DNA of 64,000 nt from Polyporus tsugae (Eukaryota > Basidiomycota > Agaricomycetes > Polyporales > Polyporaceae): NCBI GenBank assembly GCA_024305745.1, contig JAHRBS010000010.1, positions 3,479,501 to 3,543,500 on the forward strand. The letters run 5' to 3'. The notes under the pieces are model-generated. The model ran no database searches. It was not told the DNA's origin and was given only the letters and a program-made list of their open reading frames with translations. The translations under genes were made by a program, and so were the position numbers. Within the stretch, counting starts at the first letter, position 1. Every line of letters begins with the position of its first letter. Shown piece by piece: positions 23,852 through 36,933 of the stretch.

Positions 23852-25323
23852 CTATGTCCAACCCCTCGCTGCTCCACGACCTCCCCCGTGCCCCTTCTCA
23901 TTGTTCACCACGAACACCGCATCCCGCAACGTCACCGCCAAACGGCCATCGTCGTCCCTCTGCGCCTGCTGGGTAGTAGTCTTGGATGACTGGTACGGTC
24001 GTGCCCAGCCACCCGCCGGGGCACTCGACGCAGAGGTTGTGGTCGTCGCAGGTGTGCTCGCACCCGGTACCGGCTTCGGCTTCGCAGGCGTCGTCGCGCT
24101 CGCCGCCGACATCCACGCGTACTTGCCTGTGCCTAGACCCGCAGCCTGGCTAGCGACCGCATTCGACATCTTCTTCCGCACGTCCTCAGACATGTTCCGC
24201 GCCGTCACTCCGGGGCCCTCCTTTTTCTTCTTTTTTTTCGGCCCGCCTTCCTCCCCCTCTGCTGGTGCCCCGTCCGCCCCAGCGCCGCCCACGGCAGCAG
24301 CGAGCGCGGCCGCCTGGGCAGCTTGTGCATCTTGTCGCTCTTTGCGCTCCCTCCGCTCCTTCATGTCCTCCTCGCGATAGGCCTTCTGCAGCGCCTCGAG
24401 CTGTTTCCCAACATCTGAGCGCACCTTGATGCTCCACATCGGCTGGCCGTCCTCATACGTGCTCGCAGGACGGTCAAACTGCGCGTCGGTCCTGTGCCGT
24501 GCAGCCGCAATCATCGCGGTGAGGAGACCCTGGAGTCGGAAGCGAACTGCGAGGGCGAGGTAGTCGACAGACTCCTTGGGGATCGTGGGGACTTTGTGAG
24601 TCGTGCCTGTGGCGCGCATCTTGCTGCCGAGATACATGGTGTCGAACTGAGGCTTGTCAGGCTGCTTGCGCGAGCGGTCCTCGTACGGGCGGTAGGAGTA
24701 GTATTGGTCGTTCGTGCGCTGCAGGGTCTCCTCCTCTGCCTGGGACACGCGAAGAGGTCTTCAGGATGGGGAGGGTGAGAGGAGATAAGGGGACGACGCA
24801 CTCTGAGGTCTACCCCTGCGCTCCCCAACGCGTCATTCAACGTCGCAACATCTGTCGTGTCGACTCCAGAATGTGTCTGCGGCGCCGATTGTGTGACGGG
24901 ACGGAGGGCAGTTGAGACATTTGTCTGTGATGCCTGAGGTATTTGTGTCGGGGTTTGGGTCTGGGTTGTTGGGGCGGTTTGTGTTTGGTGAGCCTGTTGA
25001 GTGTATGCGGGGTAGTGACTATAACTCGACTGGGCGTAATGGCCATATTGATAGTGGGAATACGGCGTCGTCCTGTGTAGAGCGATCAAAAGAGAGCAAC
25101 GACCACGTATGCTTCAAGCTATTTACGCGGTATGTTGCGGATGTTGAGACTGCTGTTGCAGCGCGGGGTCGATGGGGATTTCTTAGCCAGGACATGAGCC
25201 CCACTCATGGGTAAGTGGGCGAAGAGCAGACTCACGGGTTGTTTGGGGCCATTGCGCTGCTGAGAACGTTGTTGTCGTGGGAGGAGGTTGTTGGGTAGGC
25301 TGTTGGCTATCTTCTGTCTTCAT
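23852..25323 (-). CDS. TAF4: TFIID subunit TAF4
   Basis: Exon 1 starts at the ATG at 25323 (MKTEDSQQPTQQPPPTTTT). A Gln/Thr/Tyr-rich segment follows (HYQYGHYAQSSYSHYPAY, then TQTQTPTQIPQASQT), as in TAF4 activator-contact regions. The histone-fold-like TAF4 C-terminal domain begins DVATLNDALGSAGVDLR and continues after an intron at ~24740-24800 with EEETLQRTNDQYYSYRPYED, LALAVRFRLQGLLTAMIAAA, RTDAQFDRPASTYEDGQPMW and KAYREEDMKERRERKERQDA. The tail has a Lys6 run and WMSAASA. TAF4 pairs with TAF12 in TFIID. The stop is at 23852. TAF4 is about 335 bp from the divergent NUP42 start. Confidence 0.9.
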
Positions 25324-25657
25324 ATTGGCTGGAACAACCGCAGGAAGTAGAGGAGCGAGCAAAGTAAAGCTTTTGCGTCACAATATGGGTGGAAGAAGCT
25401 GCACAGAAACACAGGCACGGAATGGGAGGATGGTCGAGGATGATCGAGGACGAGGAGGACGAGGACGAGGAGAAAGTCGACGTTCCGGAGTTCAGTGCTA
25501 CACTGGCAACTTCGAATCAAGTCTCCGGGGTCCTTACTCACAAGTCCGAACAAGGCAGGAGGGACCCTGAACACACTAATGATCGAAGGCATGTCCTCAG
25601 TGTGAGTGCGGGTGGCTTCAACTTCCATCTCCTCCTCCCTCACACCGCAATACAGCG

Positions 25658-28017
25658 ATGGTATGTCTCCAACTTGGATTTTCTTTTCAGCTCAAAATGA
25701 CGAATATACTCTAGACCGTATGTCAATACTTTCTGCGCGGTCAATGCAGGTTCGGTAACAGCTGCAGGAATGAGCATCCGAATGATGGTCAGAGACAAGC
25801 CGGCTTTGGTAGTGCGTATCCAATTGTCCTTACCCCCCTACCCTATACGGCGTCAGACGCTTTCATTACAATACCTTTCAACTAACAATTGGTGGTCATG
25901 ACATAACAGACCAGTCCTGGATCCCACCTGCTGCGGGAAATGTCTCAGGGCCCTCCGCCACCTCCTCTCTGTTCACGTTCGCACCTCCCCCTTCTCTTCT
26001 CCCCACCCGCAATCTAACATCTTCCTACCATGTCCAAAACGCGCGAATTAACGTTTAGTCTCGAGTCCATTACCCGCGACCTGGAGCACGAGCGACCCAT
26101 ATGGCCGTTATCGACATACGGACCCGCAAAGTATCAGCCTACCCTCATGAGTGGCCTGGATGACTCCCCAGAGGAGCTACGCGTCAAGTCTGCAGAAGCA
26201 GCGCGTTCGGGGACCACACAAGACTATGTACGTTCTCCCTACCTCTCCATCCTGTCGATCTCCCTCACGAACCGGCCCCGCCACAGATCAAGTACGAAGA
26301 ACAGAAGTTCGCCGCCGCCAACGCCCAGTACACGAACGCTCGCGCGGGCATCCAAGGCATGCACCAACATGCCATCAAGAACCACGACGCGCAACAGTCT
26401 GGGGGTACCCCGACCGGATTCACCCCTACAGCCTCGTCAGCGTTCGGGGGCGCGTCCACCTCCGCGTTCGGCGCGCCCGCAAACGCCTCCGCTTTCGGGA
26501 AACCGTCAGGGTTTGGGGCGTTCTCTGGTGGGGGTGGGGCTGGCAATTTAACCACCCTAGCGTTTGGCTCAAACGCGACAACCTCGGCGTTTGGTCAACA
26601 GTCGTTTGGGCAGCCGTCGTCGGTGTTTGGTGCAGGATCAGCGTTCGGGAAACCTGCTGGCGCGTCCGCGTTCAGCGCTCCCTCGGCAGCAAGCACATCG
26701 GCATTCGGCCAGCCTGCAGCAGGTACGTCTGCGTTCGGCCAACCTGCGTCGGGGCCCTCGGCGTTTGGTCAGCCTGCACAAGGCGCGACGACCTCCGCGT
26801 TCGGAGCTCCTGCGCCTGCGACGTCTGCTTTTGCCCAGGGGACCTCTGCATTCGGCGAACCCGCCCAGGTCGCACCGGCGTCTGCGTTCGGCCAGCCAGC
26901 CCAGGCTACGACACCTTCAGCCTTCGGACAACCAGCTGGGGGGACGACAGGGTCCGCGTTCGGTCAACCGGCGTTCGGCCAGCCAACGTTTGGCAAATCC
27001 GCTCCGACCGGAACGACCGCAGCATTTGGTCAACCAGCATCAGGCACTCCGTCTACCTTCGGCCAGCCTGCATCAGGGACCACGACGTCGGCCTTCGGCC
27101 AACCTACCTCAGGGAATGCAACGTCGGCTTTCGGGCAGCCAGCTCAAGGGACCACCGCCTCTGCGTTTGGCGCGCCCAAGTCGGCCTTCGGTGCCCCTCA
27201 GACAACATCAGCATTCGCCCAGTCTTCGTTCGGTCAGGCCTCGTTTGGAAAGCCGTCTGCCTTCGGATCGACAACGGGTCCCGCTGGTGGTGGCTTCTCC
27301 GCATTTGCGAACCCGTCGGCCTCTGGTGCTGGTGCTGGCGGCATAACAGCGGCTGGGCTCACAGGTGGAGGCGGAGGAGGGGCGTTTTCCGCGTTCGCAG
27401 GCGGGCAGCCGTCTGCCTTCGGGCTTGCCGCTGCCGCCCAGGCTCCTGGTGGGTCTGCCTTTGGCCAACCATCCGGTGCACAACCAGCGTCAGCGTTTGG
27501 GGGCGGGAACATAGCGTCGACATCAACTACTGCAGCGCCACCGGCTTTCGCAACGTCCACATCTGCGTTTGGCGTACCGCAAACACAGGCGTCGTCGGGC
27601 TCCGCGTTCGGCGCGCCCGCCCCCGCTCAGTCCGCCTTCGGGTCGACTCCCGTTGCCCCCTCGCAATCTCAGCCTCAGTCTGGTGTCTTTTCATCCGCCT
27701 TGAATAGGCCAGACCAGCAGCAGCAGCCCTCCGCGCTGGGCCTCACCCTCAACACCTTCCCCGACACGTCCTCGGCGTCGTCCTCGTCGTTCTTCGGCAA
27801 GCCGCCCGCGGGGAAGGCGCCCCCGAAGCAGCCGGACTTTGTGGGAGCACGGAAGCGGAGGCTGTACAAGCCTGGGTCGAGCAAGTACGACGACCTGCTG
27901 CCGCCGAACTACATCGATTTGGTGCCGAAGGAGGCGATGGAGCAGTTCAAGAGCGAGAGTGAGAAGTTCGAGTGGACCAAGATCCCGGAGTGGGTCCCAC
28001 CAAAGGAACTGCGCTAG
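25658..28017 (+). CDS. NUP42: FG nucleoporin Nup42/Amo1 with CCCH zinc finger
   Basis: I place the start at the ATG at 25658-25660, directly followed by an intron (25661-25714). Splicing gives [18 protein letters not shown] then RNEHP, a CCCH finger of spacing C-x7-C-x5-C-x3-H, the N-terminal mark of Nup42. The next junction (25819 to ~26060) is uncertain. [20 protein letters not shown], then [20 protein letters not shown], matches the family's conserved segment. After another intron comes a long FG domain (~26440-27700) with dozens of SAFGQP/SAFGAP units. A conserved C-terminus ends [18 protein letters not shown] at 28017. Nup42 sits on the cytoplasmic face of the pore and helps Gle1/Dbp5 in mRNA export. 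A 500-codon frame antiparallel in meaning to the repeats is only their composition shadow. Confidence 0.85.
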
Positions 28018-29685
28018 TAGGGCGGGGGGGGGGGGCTCCACGGACGCGACGCTTCGAGTTGGCGCGATTTGGACGCTGGGTGGTCTGACTCTGGGGGCTG
28101 CTCGACACACCATCGGATGACATTACGCTAGTATGGCTATGGTTTATTATGAACACACTCTGCGCGCATGTACATGTATCTCACATCCGACCCACTTGGT
28201 CCCCACATGCTCGTTCTACTGGCACTTATAGTATTCGCAATGTATCCATTTCAACGACATAAGGCCGATACGCTGCATGTCTCAAGACTCAGGCTGGAGC
28301 ACGTATCGTATGCAGCAGTCCCATATCGGCGTCATTTGGCCCATCGCCGCTAATGCGGCGAGAGGGCTCTAGATGCCTTCTCGCTTCTCGCCTAGTACAT
28401 ATGAAGACGGAAGGAGCGGGGACGCGTCGCCGCAACTCGTCCTCGCCGGTGGGGGGCTTCCTGGATCGTGGAAGCTTCGCTCGGAGATCGATACACGTAC
28501 CGCCAAATACCCATACCGCCAAATATGGTCAAACAATGCTACCAGGTATCTGGCAAGAGGCTGCATGGGGTTAGTCGGCAAAGGGTGCGGGTATGCTGCT
28601 GGTCCTATCAACGTCACCTCCAGCGTGACTCACTCCGAGTCGGCACTGAGTGCAGTGCATGGAGCCCGGATCGGCAACCGTGATCATGTTCTGTGCTCGG
28701 GGAACTCTCCCGAACAACCTCACTGGCCCGGCGGTTCGCGATGGTATGCGTCGTCACACTATCATACATCCGTGACCTATACGCCCAGCCGCGACAGCCG
28801 GACGGTCCTCAGCAGCCGAAATCACGGTCACCTTGGACCGCGGTCCGCCATACACATGATATATGGCCGTCCGGCCAGTGCAGGTGTGCTCACGCAGACC
28901 GCCCGGTCGACATAACGACTCTAGCATGAGGGCGCAACCGAACTAGCCACCGTCAACAATGGCACACGGTCGCATGCCGGGGTTGCTGCGTTCTCAGGAG
29001 ACCACGTGAATAACCAGCCTCGAGAACCATGTTGGGCCCACGGGTAGTTTTTTTAAGTCACGGATTTAGAGGGTACGGAGATGGTAGAGATCGCGGCGTT
29101 CAACCGGCGATGTAACTTGACACCGACTTGGTTAGTGGCCACACAGCGAAACTTACGGACTCTTGACGGTTGCTGGCTGCAGCCTGACGTACCCAGCGAC
29201 CTTGTGGCGCGAGCGGTGGACCCTGTGCAGAACATTGCCGTGGTGCATCACCGGCGTACTGGAGATGTATGCACGGCGGGTATGCACGTCTAGGTTTATG
29301 TGCTGGTGCCGCCAGTGCATATCTGGTGTTCTTTGGACTGCGCTGTGTGGCGACGTCATGGCGCCTCCGAGTCGCCACCAAACCGAGATTCATGATTCGC
29401 CGGGTATGCAAAAACGCCAGAATTCTAGTGGCTGGTGGTGTACGAGCAAAAGGTCGGGTATGTAGTTGGCGAGAATACCATGCATTGCCGTTACGGCGTC
29501 GTGAGTCTGCGTGTCCGGGCATCGCGGTATCCTAATATTAGCCGTTAGTAGGCAAACACGGGAGTGCAGATCCGGTGATATTCAGTGGAGAAGTCTAAAG
29601 TGCTTCAGAGACAACAGCACACGCACAGATACCGATACCAATACAATAGCGGGATAATAACGCCAGATTCTGTCACCGCCCCAGT
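28018..29685. other. Gene-poor intergenic region
   Basis: This begins with a G-rich run at ~28021-28034 just after the NUP42 stop, probably in its 3' UTR. Beyond, several frames of 70-180 codons exist on both strands but lack recognisable motifs, splice logic or internal homologues. No tRNA, LTR or tandem array was seen. It includes the 3' flank of the PLP-enzyme gene. Confidence 0.5.
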
Positions 29686-31130
29686 TTAGCTGGAGTTCGC
29701 CTGTACCCACGGCAAGGGCTTGGACAGGTCGATATTTCCGCCGCTGATGATGATGCCGACGGGGCCCTCGATGCCCAACGCCTGAAACTGGCCGCTCCGG
29801 ACCGCAGCGAACGACGCCGCGCCGCTGGGCTCGACCACGATCTTCATCCGCTCCCACAGCAGGCGCATGGCCTCGATGATCTCCTACACCATCGCAAAAC
29901 AGACAAAGATATCAACACATGCCCGATGCACCCCATGCGAGACCGTGTTTCGCGAAGCACGCACGCACCTCGTCCGTCACCGTGATAACCTTCTCGACCT
30001 TCTCTTTGATAATCCCGAAATTCAGCACCCCCACGGGCGTCCTCAGCCCGTCCGCGACCGTCCGCGCGTCCACCTCCTCCCGCCGCCTCCCCTCCTCCAG
30101 CCCCCGCGCACAGTCGTCCGCCCCCGCCGGCTCCGCGCCGAACACGCGCACGCCCGTCCCCTCCGCCGCGAGCGCCGTGCCCGCGAGAAGCCCCCCGCCG
30201 CCCACGGGCGCGATGACCGCCGCGAGCGGCTCGGGGACCTGCGCAAGCAGCTCGAGCATGGCGGTGCCCTGGCCGAGGATGGTGTTCGCGGCGTCGTACG
30301 GCGGCACGAACGCCGCGCCCGTCTCCTCGCGAACAGCGGCGAGCGCGGCGGCGCGGGCGGGCGCGGTGGGCGCGCAGAAGGTGACGGAGGCGTCGTAGGA
30401 GCGCACGGCGTCGATCTTGGGCTGGGCCGAGTTGCTGGGCTGTGCGTCCATGCGCGCGGAGACGGCGGACACGGTGCGAACGAAAGGTAGAAGGTTCAAG
30501 GCAGAAGGCAAAAGCACCGGGTGCGGTGCCGCGTAGACATAAGGATGGGATGTCAGTGAGCGGCGGGCGCCTGGCGAAAGTGAAGGGATATGTAGAATGC
30601 CGGGGAAAAAGCTGGCGCATGGACGGGCGCGCGTCTGCAGAACTCTGGAGCCTGAGGGGGGGCTAGTCATGGAGGGGGACGTACCATCACGACATAGCAT
30701 GGGACGCCTCGTTGCTTTGCAGCGAGGGCGAGCGCACCGGCGTGGTTGCCTTCCGGTATGAATTGAATAGACGTTCCAGTCAGTCGAACGTCCAGGACAC
30801 ATACCCGCATCGGGATCATCGAGGATGGAACGCAGAGTGTCTGTGCGCCTCACCTGAGCTGTGCGTACAAACGCCTTTGGCGAGCTCGTCTGGCGTCAGA
30901 CACGCCAGGCTGTAGCTCGCGCCGCGGAACTTGAACGCGCCGCCGCGCTGGAGGTTCTCGGCCTTGAAGTAAAGCGTATTCGCGCCCGGCAGAGACCCGG
31001 AGAGCGAGGACGACGTGAGGACCGGGGTCCGGTGAATCTGCCCTTCTATCGCTCTGTGCGCAGCGAGCACGGAACTTCGCGTAAGAGGGAGCGGGGTGGA
31101 CTTGGATTCGGATGACACCGCCTCGGACAT
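29686..31130 (-). CDS. Serine racemase / threonine dehydratase-type PLP enzyme
   Basis: The ATG at 31130 begins MSEAVSSESKSTPLPLTRSS. The fold-type II motifs are present: IHRTPVLTSSSLSG, the PLP lysine in KAENLQRGGAFKFRGASYSL, then after an intron HSSGNHAGALALAAKQRGVP. Later come VPPYDAANTILGQGTAMLEL, the glycine-rich phosphate loop APVGGGGLLAGTALAAE, FGAEPAGADD and the C-terminal SGGNIDLSKPLPWV. This matches eukaryotic serine racemase and fungal Sry1-type 3-hydroxyaspartate dehydratase, which interconvert or deaminate hydroxy-amino acids. Substrate cannot be told from sequence: the short C-terminus without an ACT domain argues against the biosynthetic, isoleucine-pathway threonine deaminase. 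The start of the third exon near 30430-30540 is uncertain. Confidence 0.86.
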
Positions 31131-31562
31131 ATTTCAAGTTCGAGTTACGGTCTGGGGTTCCTGGAAGGAGTACTGTGTACGGTCAGCCGAGTCATTTGGT
31201 GTATTCTACGCAGGAGTCATTAGACGGTCATACCTGGATTGCGGTGAAGGGAGGATATATAGTCGTATCTCATCCAATGGGCCAGCTGGTAGCCGACCAT
31301 ATGTATAAGCTCCGAGAAGAGCGGGCCGACTAGGGTCCTCGTACAGTATTCGGCATGAGTTCCCACCAGCCTGAGGCCATCGATGACCGGAGCTGATCTG
31401 TGCAGATTATAGAGGTTGCAGGCAGAGCGTCTCTGGACATCGACTAACACTAGTACTTATTATAAGTTGCAGTTGAGACGAAGGAACGAGCAATCACCCC
31501 ATAAGCACCGCAGACTCCAAGTTCTGGTAGCGAGAGAAAAAGAACTGAATCCAATCGTTCCA

Positions 31563-31635
31563 TTCCCATTAGCCGACTCGAACGACTGACCTCGTCATTA
31601 CTAGTGACGCGCTCTACCAACTGAGCTAAACGGGA
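31563..31635 (-). tRNA. tRNA-Thr (anticodon AGT)
   Basis: A 73 nt intronless cloverleaf on the minus strand. Acceptor TCCCGTT pairs with AATGGGA (one G-T). The D arm is GCTC/GAGC with loop AGTTGGTA. The anticodon stem CGTCA/TGACG encloses CTAGTAA, so the anticodon is AGT. The T arm is AGTCG/CGGCT with loop TTCGAGT, and the discriminator is A. The internal A and B boxes are therefore intact. A run of five T follows about 30 nt downstream (~31531-31535), a typical Pol III terminator. The U1-A72 pair replaces the G-C usual in tRNA-Thr. Confidence 0.9.
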
Positions 31636-34600
31636 ATTTATTTTTACACACCACAATACTTTATTGAGTCATGGGCTGATTGCAAGCTCAACGCAGACTT
31701 GTCGCCACCATCATGCCTGAAGTTACTCTGCCCAAGCTCTGCCACGACTTTGTCACACGCGGAGACACCATTGCCCACAGTAACCCCGTACCTTGACCTC
31801 CTTTCATCCGTTCTTTGGCCATCTAGAGACCCTCACACAGCAACGGCGTTGGGATGATAGACCGTCAATCGTCTCAGCAGCGGCGCAACTAGCCAGAACA
31901 CCGCCGAAGCTCGCGCCATGCTCCAGCCGCACCACCGTCAGGCAAAGCCAAACTTCCACCCGCCGCATCTCCCCAACCCCGTCTCAAACCCAGACAATGC
32001 AAATCCAATCCGCGCCGTGCCTGTGTTCGCGTTTCTGTTTTCCGCCGAGTGAGTGAGTATCATCATATTATGACATATATCTTGCCTCGCGCGGTGCCTA
32101 CGCGACACCGCATTCGTAGATCGTCGGCGACCGAATGTCGCAATGCAGACTCGCTCTCGCTGCTGGCCAGGGCTGCGTCTCATCCGTATCACCTGCGCCC
32201 GCGCGTCGCGTCCCTTGCGTCCACAGATCACTCCCTGTTACCCTATCTGAGATCTGGGAGCGGCCTGCCGCGGCGATCTGATCGCCCGTGCGGTGCGTCT
32301 GACTCTCAAATGCATCTCCCATTGCAAGCGAGCTCGGGTTCTGTCAGACCACAGCATACCCCATGTTCGACAAGTTCCTGGATGGTTGCAATTGCGAGCC
32401 CCAGACAACGATGCCCATACTGGGCATGCCGGGGCTCGTTCACGAATCACAACCACATTGTTCGCCTCGGGGCATCTCGTCAGTGGCAGCTGCGGCCGGT
32501 ACCTGTGAGTGTTGACGTTGAACGGATCTCGCGCTCGCTGCACCCGGCGACATCCTGTCACGGTGGCACCCAGGGAGAGCTGAGGACGGGAAGACACGGC
32601 CACGTGGAAGGGAAGCCTGTCCGTGTGGCTGGCTGGGTTAGCTGAAGTCTAACATTGATATTGTTGAGGAATTTTGAAGGTGGATATGCACGGACACCGC
32701 CACAGCACTCGCCCTGTGTCGTTCGCGGTTGCTGAACGACGATTTCCCCGTTCCCCGTGCCCTGTGCCCCGTCGTGGCGGGTCACTGTGGCCAGTATGTC
32801 GATATTGACAATATCTCCATAACGGTGCTTCTCTCGTCGTGCTGAACCCCCATCTCCGACCGGTTTATCCTGATGCGAGAGATGTGAAGAGAGGTTCGGA
32901 GATCGCTTTCCGTGCTAGCCCCATCATTGACATTGACGATATGCCGCGACGCATACGATCACCCCGCGCACGCACGGCTTGGGAGGGGTGCACAGTGAAT
33001 TGCACCCTCGGCCTGCGGTCGCCTACATCTATACACGCCGTTTCGCTGGAGACGGATGTAAATCATACTCATTATTTGGCGGCCACTGTGCATGTGCACT
33101 GATCGGCCGGCCACCCGAACCGAAGGATCTCCTTTGCTCCCGTATGGAATGTTTGTCAGCCAATGCGGTTCCTGCGGATGCATTGATGTCAGACGGCACG
33201 CAAGCAGGCGAAGGCAACTGTTCATCATCAGCTGCCGCGTCTTGGAGGTCCAGATTGCTGACACATCTTGTGCTTGCGCGTCGCATGGAAGCGCAGATAT
33301 GTGGTTGGTAATGACGAAGTGCGGCGGCACTCGCTGGAGCTCAAGCTAGAACAGGCGTCGGTAATACATGCGGGTTCCTTGCTTCTGAACTTCTTCGGGA
33401 TGTTACGGGCACGCGGGCGAACGGGAACCTGAATAGGGCCTGACATATGCGGGTCCCGCCGATTTGTGGATCGACGTCCATGCCCGAACGATGACGTCTG
33501 AGCAGTTGCCGGTCCGCGGACCCAACTAACCAACTGGGGCTACACAACCCTGAGCAGTTGCGCGCAGTCCCTCTAGCTGGGCGGTAAAAGTGTAAATTGG
33601 CATACTCAACACTTGCTCAACAACAGACTGCAAGGACTAGATCCGCCCGCCCGCCCTTCTCGGCCCGCGTCTGCGCAGCCTCGTTATCCCAGGAGCTGCG
33701 AGAACGGCGGGCTGCTTATAGGGCATCGATATCCCAAGCACACAAGAGAGGGCAAATGATATTAGCAATGACGGTAACATGGCGGCCACATGCTCCCATC
33801 CTCGTTATGCGTTATGTGTCGTTCGGCCACGTCCATTCCGATTCCGCGGCATCCAGCTGGATGCGTTTCTCGAGCTTGTCTTTCTTGCTGTGCACTGGTG
33901 CACGGATGTCGCTGTAGCCACCGTCGGTTCCGAGCCTGCAACTGCGGCGCATTTTGCCTCCATGTGCAATATAACCTCAGTTGCAGTCTAGGCTCTACGT
34001 AGGCTCCCAGTGGGTGCAGTTGTGCGAGGATTCAATCGAATGCTGGCGGCCGGCGCGAAGTCGCTGCTCAGTGCGGGCGGTGGCGATGGTATCTTCTCCC
34101 GAAACCTCGACTTCGCGCAAACTTCCCGCCGCGCTCTCCCCGCCGCGTCCTATCGCCTTCATGGGAAGCGGTTATGTCAGCGAAGGTCGCGCGGGAGGCC
34201 ATGTGGCGGTGGCACGGAGCGTTGCCTCACTGTCCGACCGGATCGTCCTGGCCAGAGTATTCGGCATATCCTCTGGGATTGCAATGCGCAATGCCGGTAA
34301 GAGCCGGTTACGTTGCTTGCCTCAAGGCCCGTCAATGTACGTTAGACGACCTTTGGGCTGGTCTGGAGGAGCCGGAGGACACCGCCCCGGATTGGTGAGC
34401 GGCGGAGACTTTGTGTGACTCGACGTTTTGCGTTGGTGTGTCATCTGGCCAGTTGCAACAAGTTCATCATCCAGCAGGCGCGGCGCCAGTGTCGCACTGT
34501 CAGTGGATCATCGTCTGCTTAGCAGGATTTCGATTTCGTTGTGTTATCGCGCATCCGTGATATGTCCGCAATATGGTTTTCTCCATGACGTGTTCCCTTG

Positions 34601-35162
34601 CGTTTGCATCTTGGTGGCACGATCCTGGCTGATTGCTGGCCGATTGCCACGAAGCCGCGAAAGAGCGCGGTGCCTTGCTCTCCGCTGCTCTCCGTTGGGA
34701 GCACCGCCGCGGACAGAGTCCGTGACTCGGAGGCATCGGGACATCAATCTGTTTCGGAATCTGAGGCGCAAAGAACCGAATCTTCTGTAGGATCTCGGTT
34801 GGGAACAGTAAGTGGGTCGACCCCGTCCGTTGGTGCAGGAGCAGCTTGTCATCACGACAGGGCTGTCCCAGCGCCGCGGATGCCCTCTTCTCTGCAATCC
34901 TCGCTTTTTGCAAACGTGTAACGAACAGAGGACAAGGGAACACAGACTTCCCAGTCCGCCGTGACGACCGTGACACGGCCGCCCCGCCCCCGCTCGACTC
35001 ACTCAGACTCGTCCTCCTACTTAAGCTCGCCCGACCGTCAGCTATGCATCCTCTCATCATCTCAACGTCATTCCCCCTCATCTCCCGCCTCATACCCCTG
35101 TCTCCTACCCTCTTCTCTACATATAACACCCCACACAGACACTTGATATCAGCGTTACTACC
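31636..35162. other. 3.5 kb gene-poor region upstream of the dehydrogenase
   Basis: Many frames of 60-245 codons lie on both strands, but none shows a domain, a family motif or plausible splicing, and they overlap each other freely, as expected of GC-rich non-coding DNA. I saw no LTR ends, terminal inverted repeats or tandem arrays. The last ~200 bp hold a CCGCCCCGCCCCCGC element (~34978) and a pyrimidine-rich stretch leading to the ATG at 35163, probably its promoter. Confidence 0.5.
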
Positions 35163-36338
35163 ATGGGTGCATTCCAACAGAAGGTGTGGCTCATAACTGG
35201 TACGTCGATCTCGCCATGTCAGCCGCCGAATCGCCCACAATAGAAGCTTACCGCCTTCCCTCTTTGTGTGTCCCCAGGTACCTCTTCAGGCTTCGGCAAG
35301 CGTCTCGTAGCCTCAGTACTAGCACGCGGCGACTGCGTCATCGCGACCGCACGCGACATCGAGAAGCTCCGCGCTGTCTTCCCCACACTAAATAACCGCC
35401 TGCACCTCGCCGTGCTCGACATCAATGATTCCACCGAGCTCATCGCGCAGCGCGTCAAGGCCGCGCTCGCCGTATGGGGCCGCATCGACGTTGTCGTCAA
35501 CAACGCCGGCTACGGTGTCAAGGCCGTACTCGAAGAGGGAGGGTGAGTGCTCCCGCTGCCGCGTCTCTGCATTAGCTCCTTGTACGGTTCGCTGACAATG
35601 GCCGTGACTGTCAATTAGGGCGATCGCCGCGCTCACTCAGTTCCAGACGAACCTCTTCGGCGTCCTCAACGTCACCAACGCCGTACTCCCCCACATGCGC
35701 GAGCGCCGTTCAGGGACCGTCGTCATCCTCGGCTCCCGCTCCGCATGGCGCCCAGAGGCTTCGGTACGTCTTCCTCTTCCCCGCTCGCGAATCCACTCCA
35801 CGAACTCATTCGCGAATCCCACTTTTAGCCCGCCGGCCTCTACGCCGCATCGAAGGCTGCCGTACATGGTGAGTACTCCGCGCCCGCTTCTGATTCCCCG
35901 CACTACACCATAACTGACCCTCTTCCTTGCTCCCTTGCAGCGATCGGCGAGACATACGCGACCGAGCTCCGCCCCTTTGGCGTGCGCGTCCTCATCGTCG
36001 CGCCCGGCTCCTTCCGCACCGAGGGCGTGCACGCCTACCCGCCCACAATAAACACGCGCATCCCGGCGTACGAGGACGCGCGGAACGCAGGCCTCGCGCG
36101 CTTTGCGGCGATCGCGGGCCACGAGCGCGGCGACCCCGCGCGCGCGATGGAGCTCCTCGTCGACGTCGTCAAGGGCGAGGGCCGCGCGGCGGGCAGGGAG
36201 TGGCCGCTGTGGCTCGTGCTCGGCAAGGACGCGTACGCGGACGTCCGGGCCAAGTGCGCGAAGATCCTGGAGACGATGGACAAGTGGGAGGACGTCGCGA
36301 CCGACTTGGAGTTCGAATGCGAGCCGCTGGATGCGTGA
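35163..36338 (+). CDS. Classical short-chain dehydrogenase/reductase
   Basis: Five exons. Exon 1 (MGAFQQKVWLIT) joins through GTACGT...CCCAG to complete the cofactor motif TGTSSGFGK. Next are ATARDIEKL, the structural NNAGYG, the N4 region LTQFQTNLFGVLNVT, the catalytic Ser in VVILGSRSAWRPEAS and, after a short intron, YAASKAAVH with the catalytic Tyr and Lys. The last exon carries VRVLIVAPGSFRTEGV, the post-YxxxK nucleotide-binding loop. Arg in TARD at the end of the second beta strand suggests NADP(H) (inference). The length is about 285 residues, normal for the family. The substrate is unknown. The neighbouring genes give no pathway context. Confidence 0.9.
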
Positions 36339-36933
36339 GCATGCGCCGCTGGCGTCGGTGGCTGGCTTGCCGTGCGCGTTCGCTGGACTTGGACTTGGAC
36401 TTGGATTCGGACTTGGGTTCGGATTCGGACGGTATTTATCCTTAACTATGCTTGGACCTCACTTTTCCTTTTTCCTCCACCCTCCTCCACGTCACTACCC
36501 ACATCGCCCATGGTTATTTTCTCTCTCTCTCTCTCTCTCTTTCGTTCTCGCATGCCTGCAATGTTCCCCGCTCATGATCCATCTTCCATCTTCGATCCAT
36601 TATGCTATGCATCTCATATCACACGGACAGTACTATACTATTGTACCCTAGTTGGCATATATGCCTCGCCCACTTCATCATCTGACATCCGCACCCCCTC
36701 TGTAGCATACATACTTTCTCTGTATCTCTTCTCTGCGTAGTAGTAATAGTACACTAGACACGGCGCGGGTACCGCCTGCGCTGTAATGATAAAGTTCGCC
36801 GATTCTTGCAATCTCTCGTTGTATGCGCGCGTGTTTCCTTCCCTCATCAAGCTTCAAGGCAGGCCCTTCTTGTGACGACTTTGAAGTTATCCCTTATTCA
36901 ATCGCGAGACCTGACCAGTGACCACACACGCGT
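36339..36933. other. 3' flank of the dehydrogenase, with simple repeats
   Basis: Directly after the stop is a TTGGACTTGGATTCGGA-like simple repeat (~36388-36430), then a CT microsatellite at ~36520-36542. No further gene is visible up to the retrotransposon LTR at 36934. The last five bases (CGCGT) are one copy of its target duplication. Confidence 0.6.

Noticed and set aside
26151..27707. A 518-codon open frame overlapping NUP42 in another phase
   Set aside because: It is the shifted reading of the repetitive FG-coding DNA; repeats without stops in one frame tend to be open in others. It has no domain, and the NUP42 frame has both conserved ends.
8388..28017. A functional nuclear-pore gene cluster (NUP192 and NUP42)
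   Set aside because: Unrelated genes lie between them and fungi do not usually cluster nucleoporins; co-occurrence in one window is most simply chance.
31636..35162. Frames of 100-245 codons in the gene-poor region
   Set aside because: They overlap on both strands, have no motif, and several begin at non-ATG codons. I could not support any as a gene.
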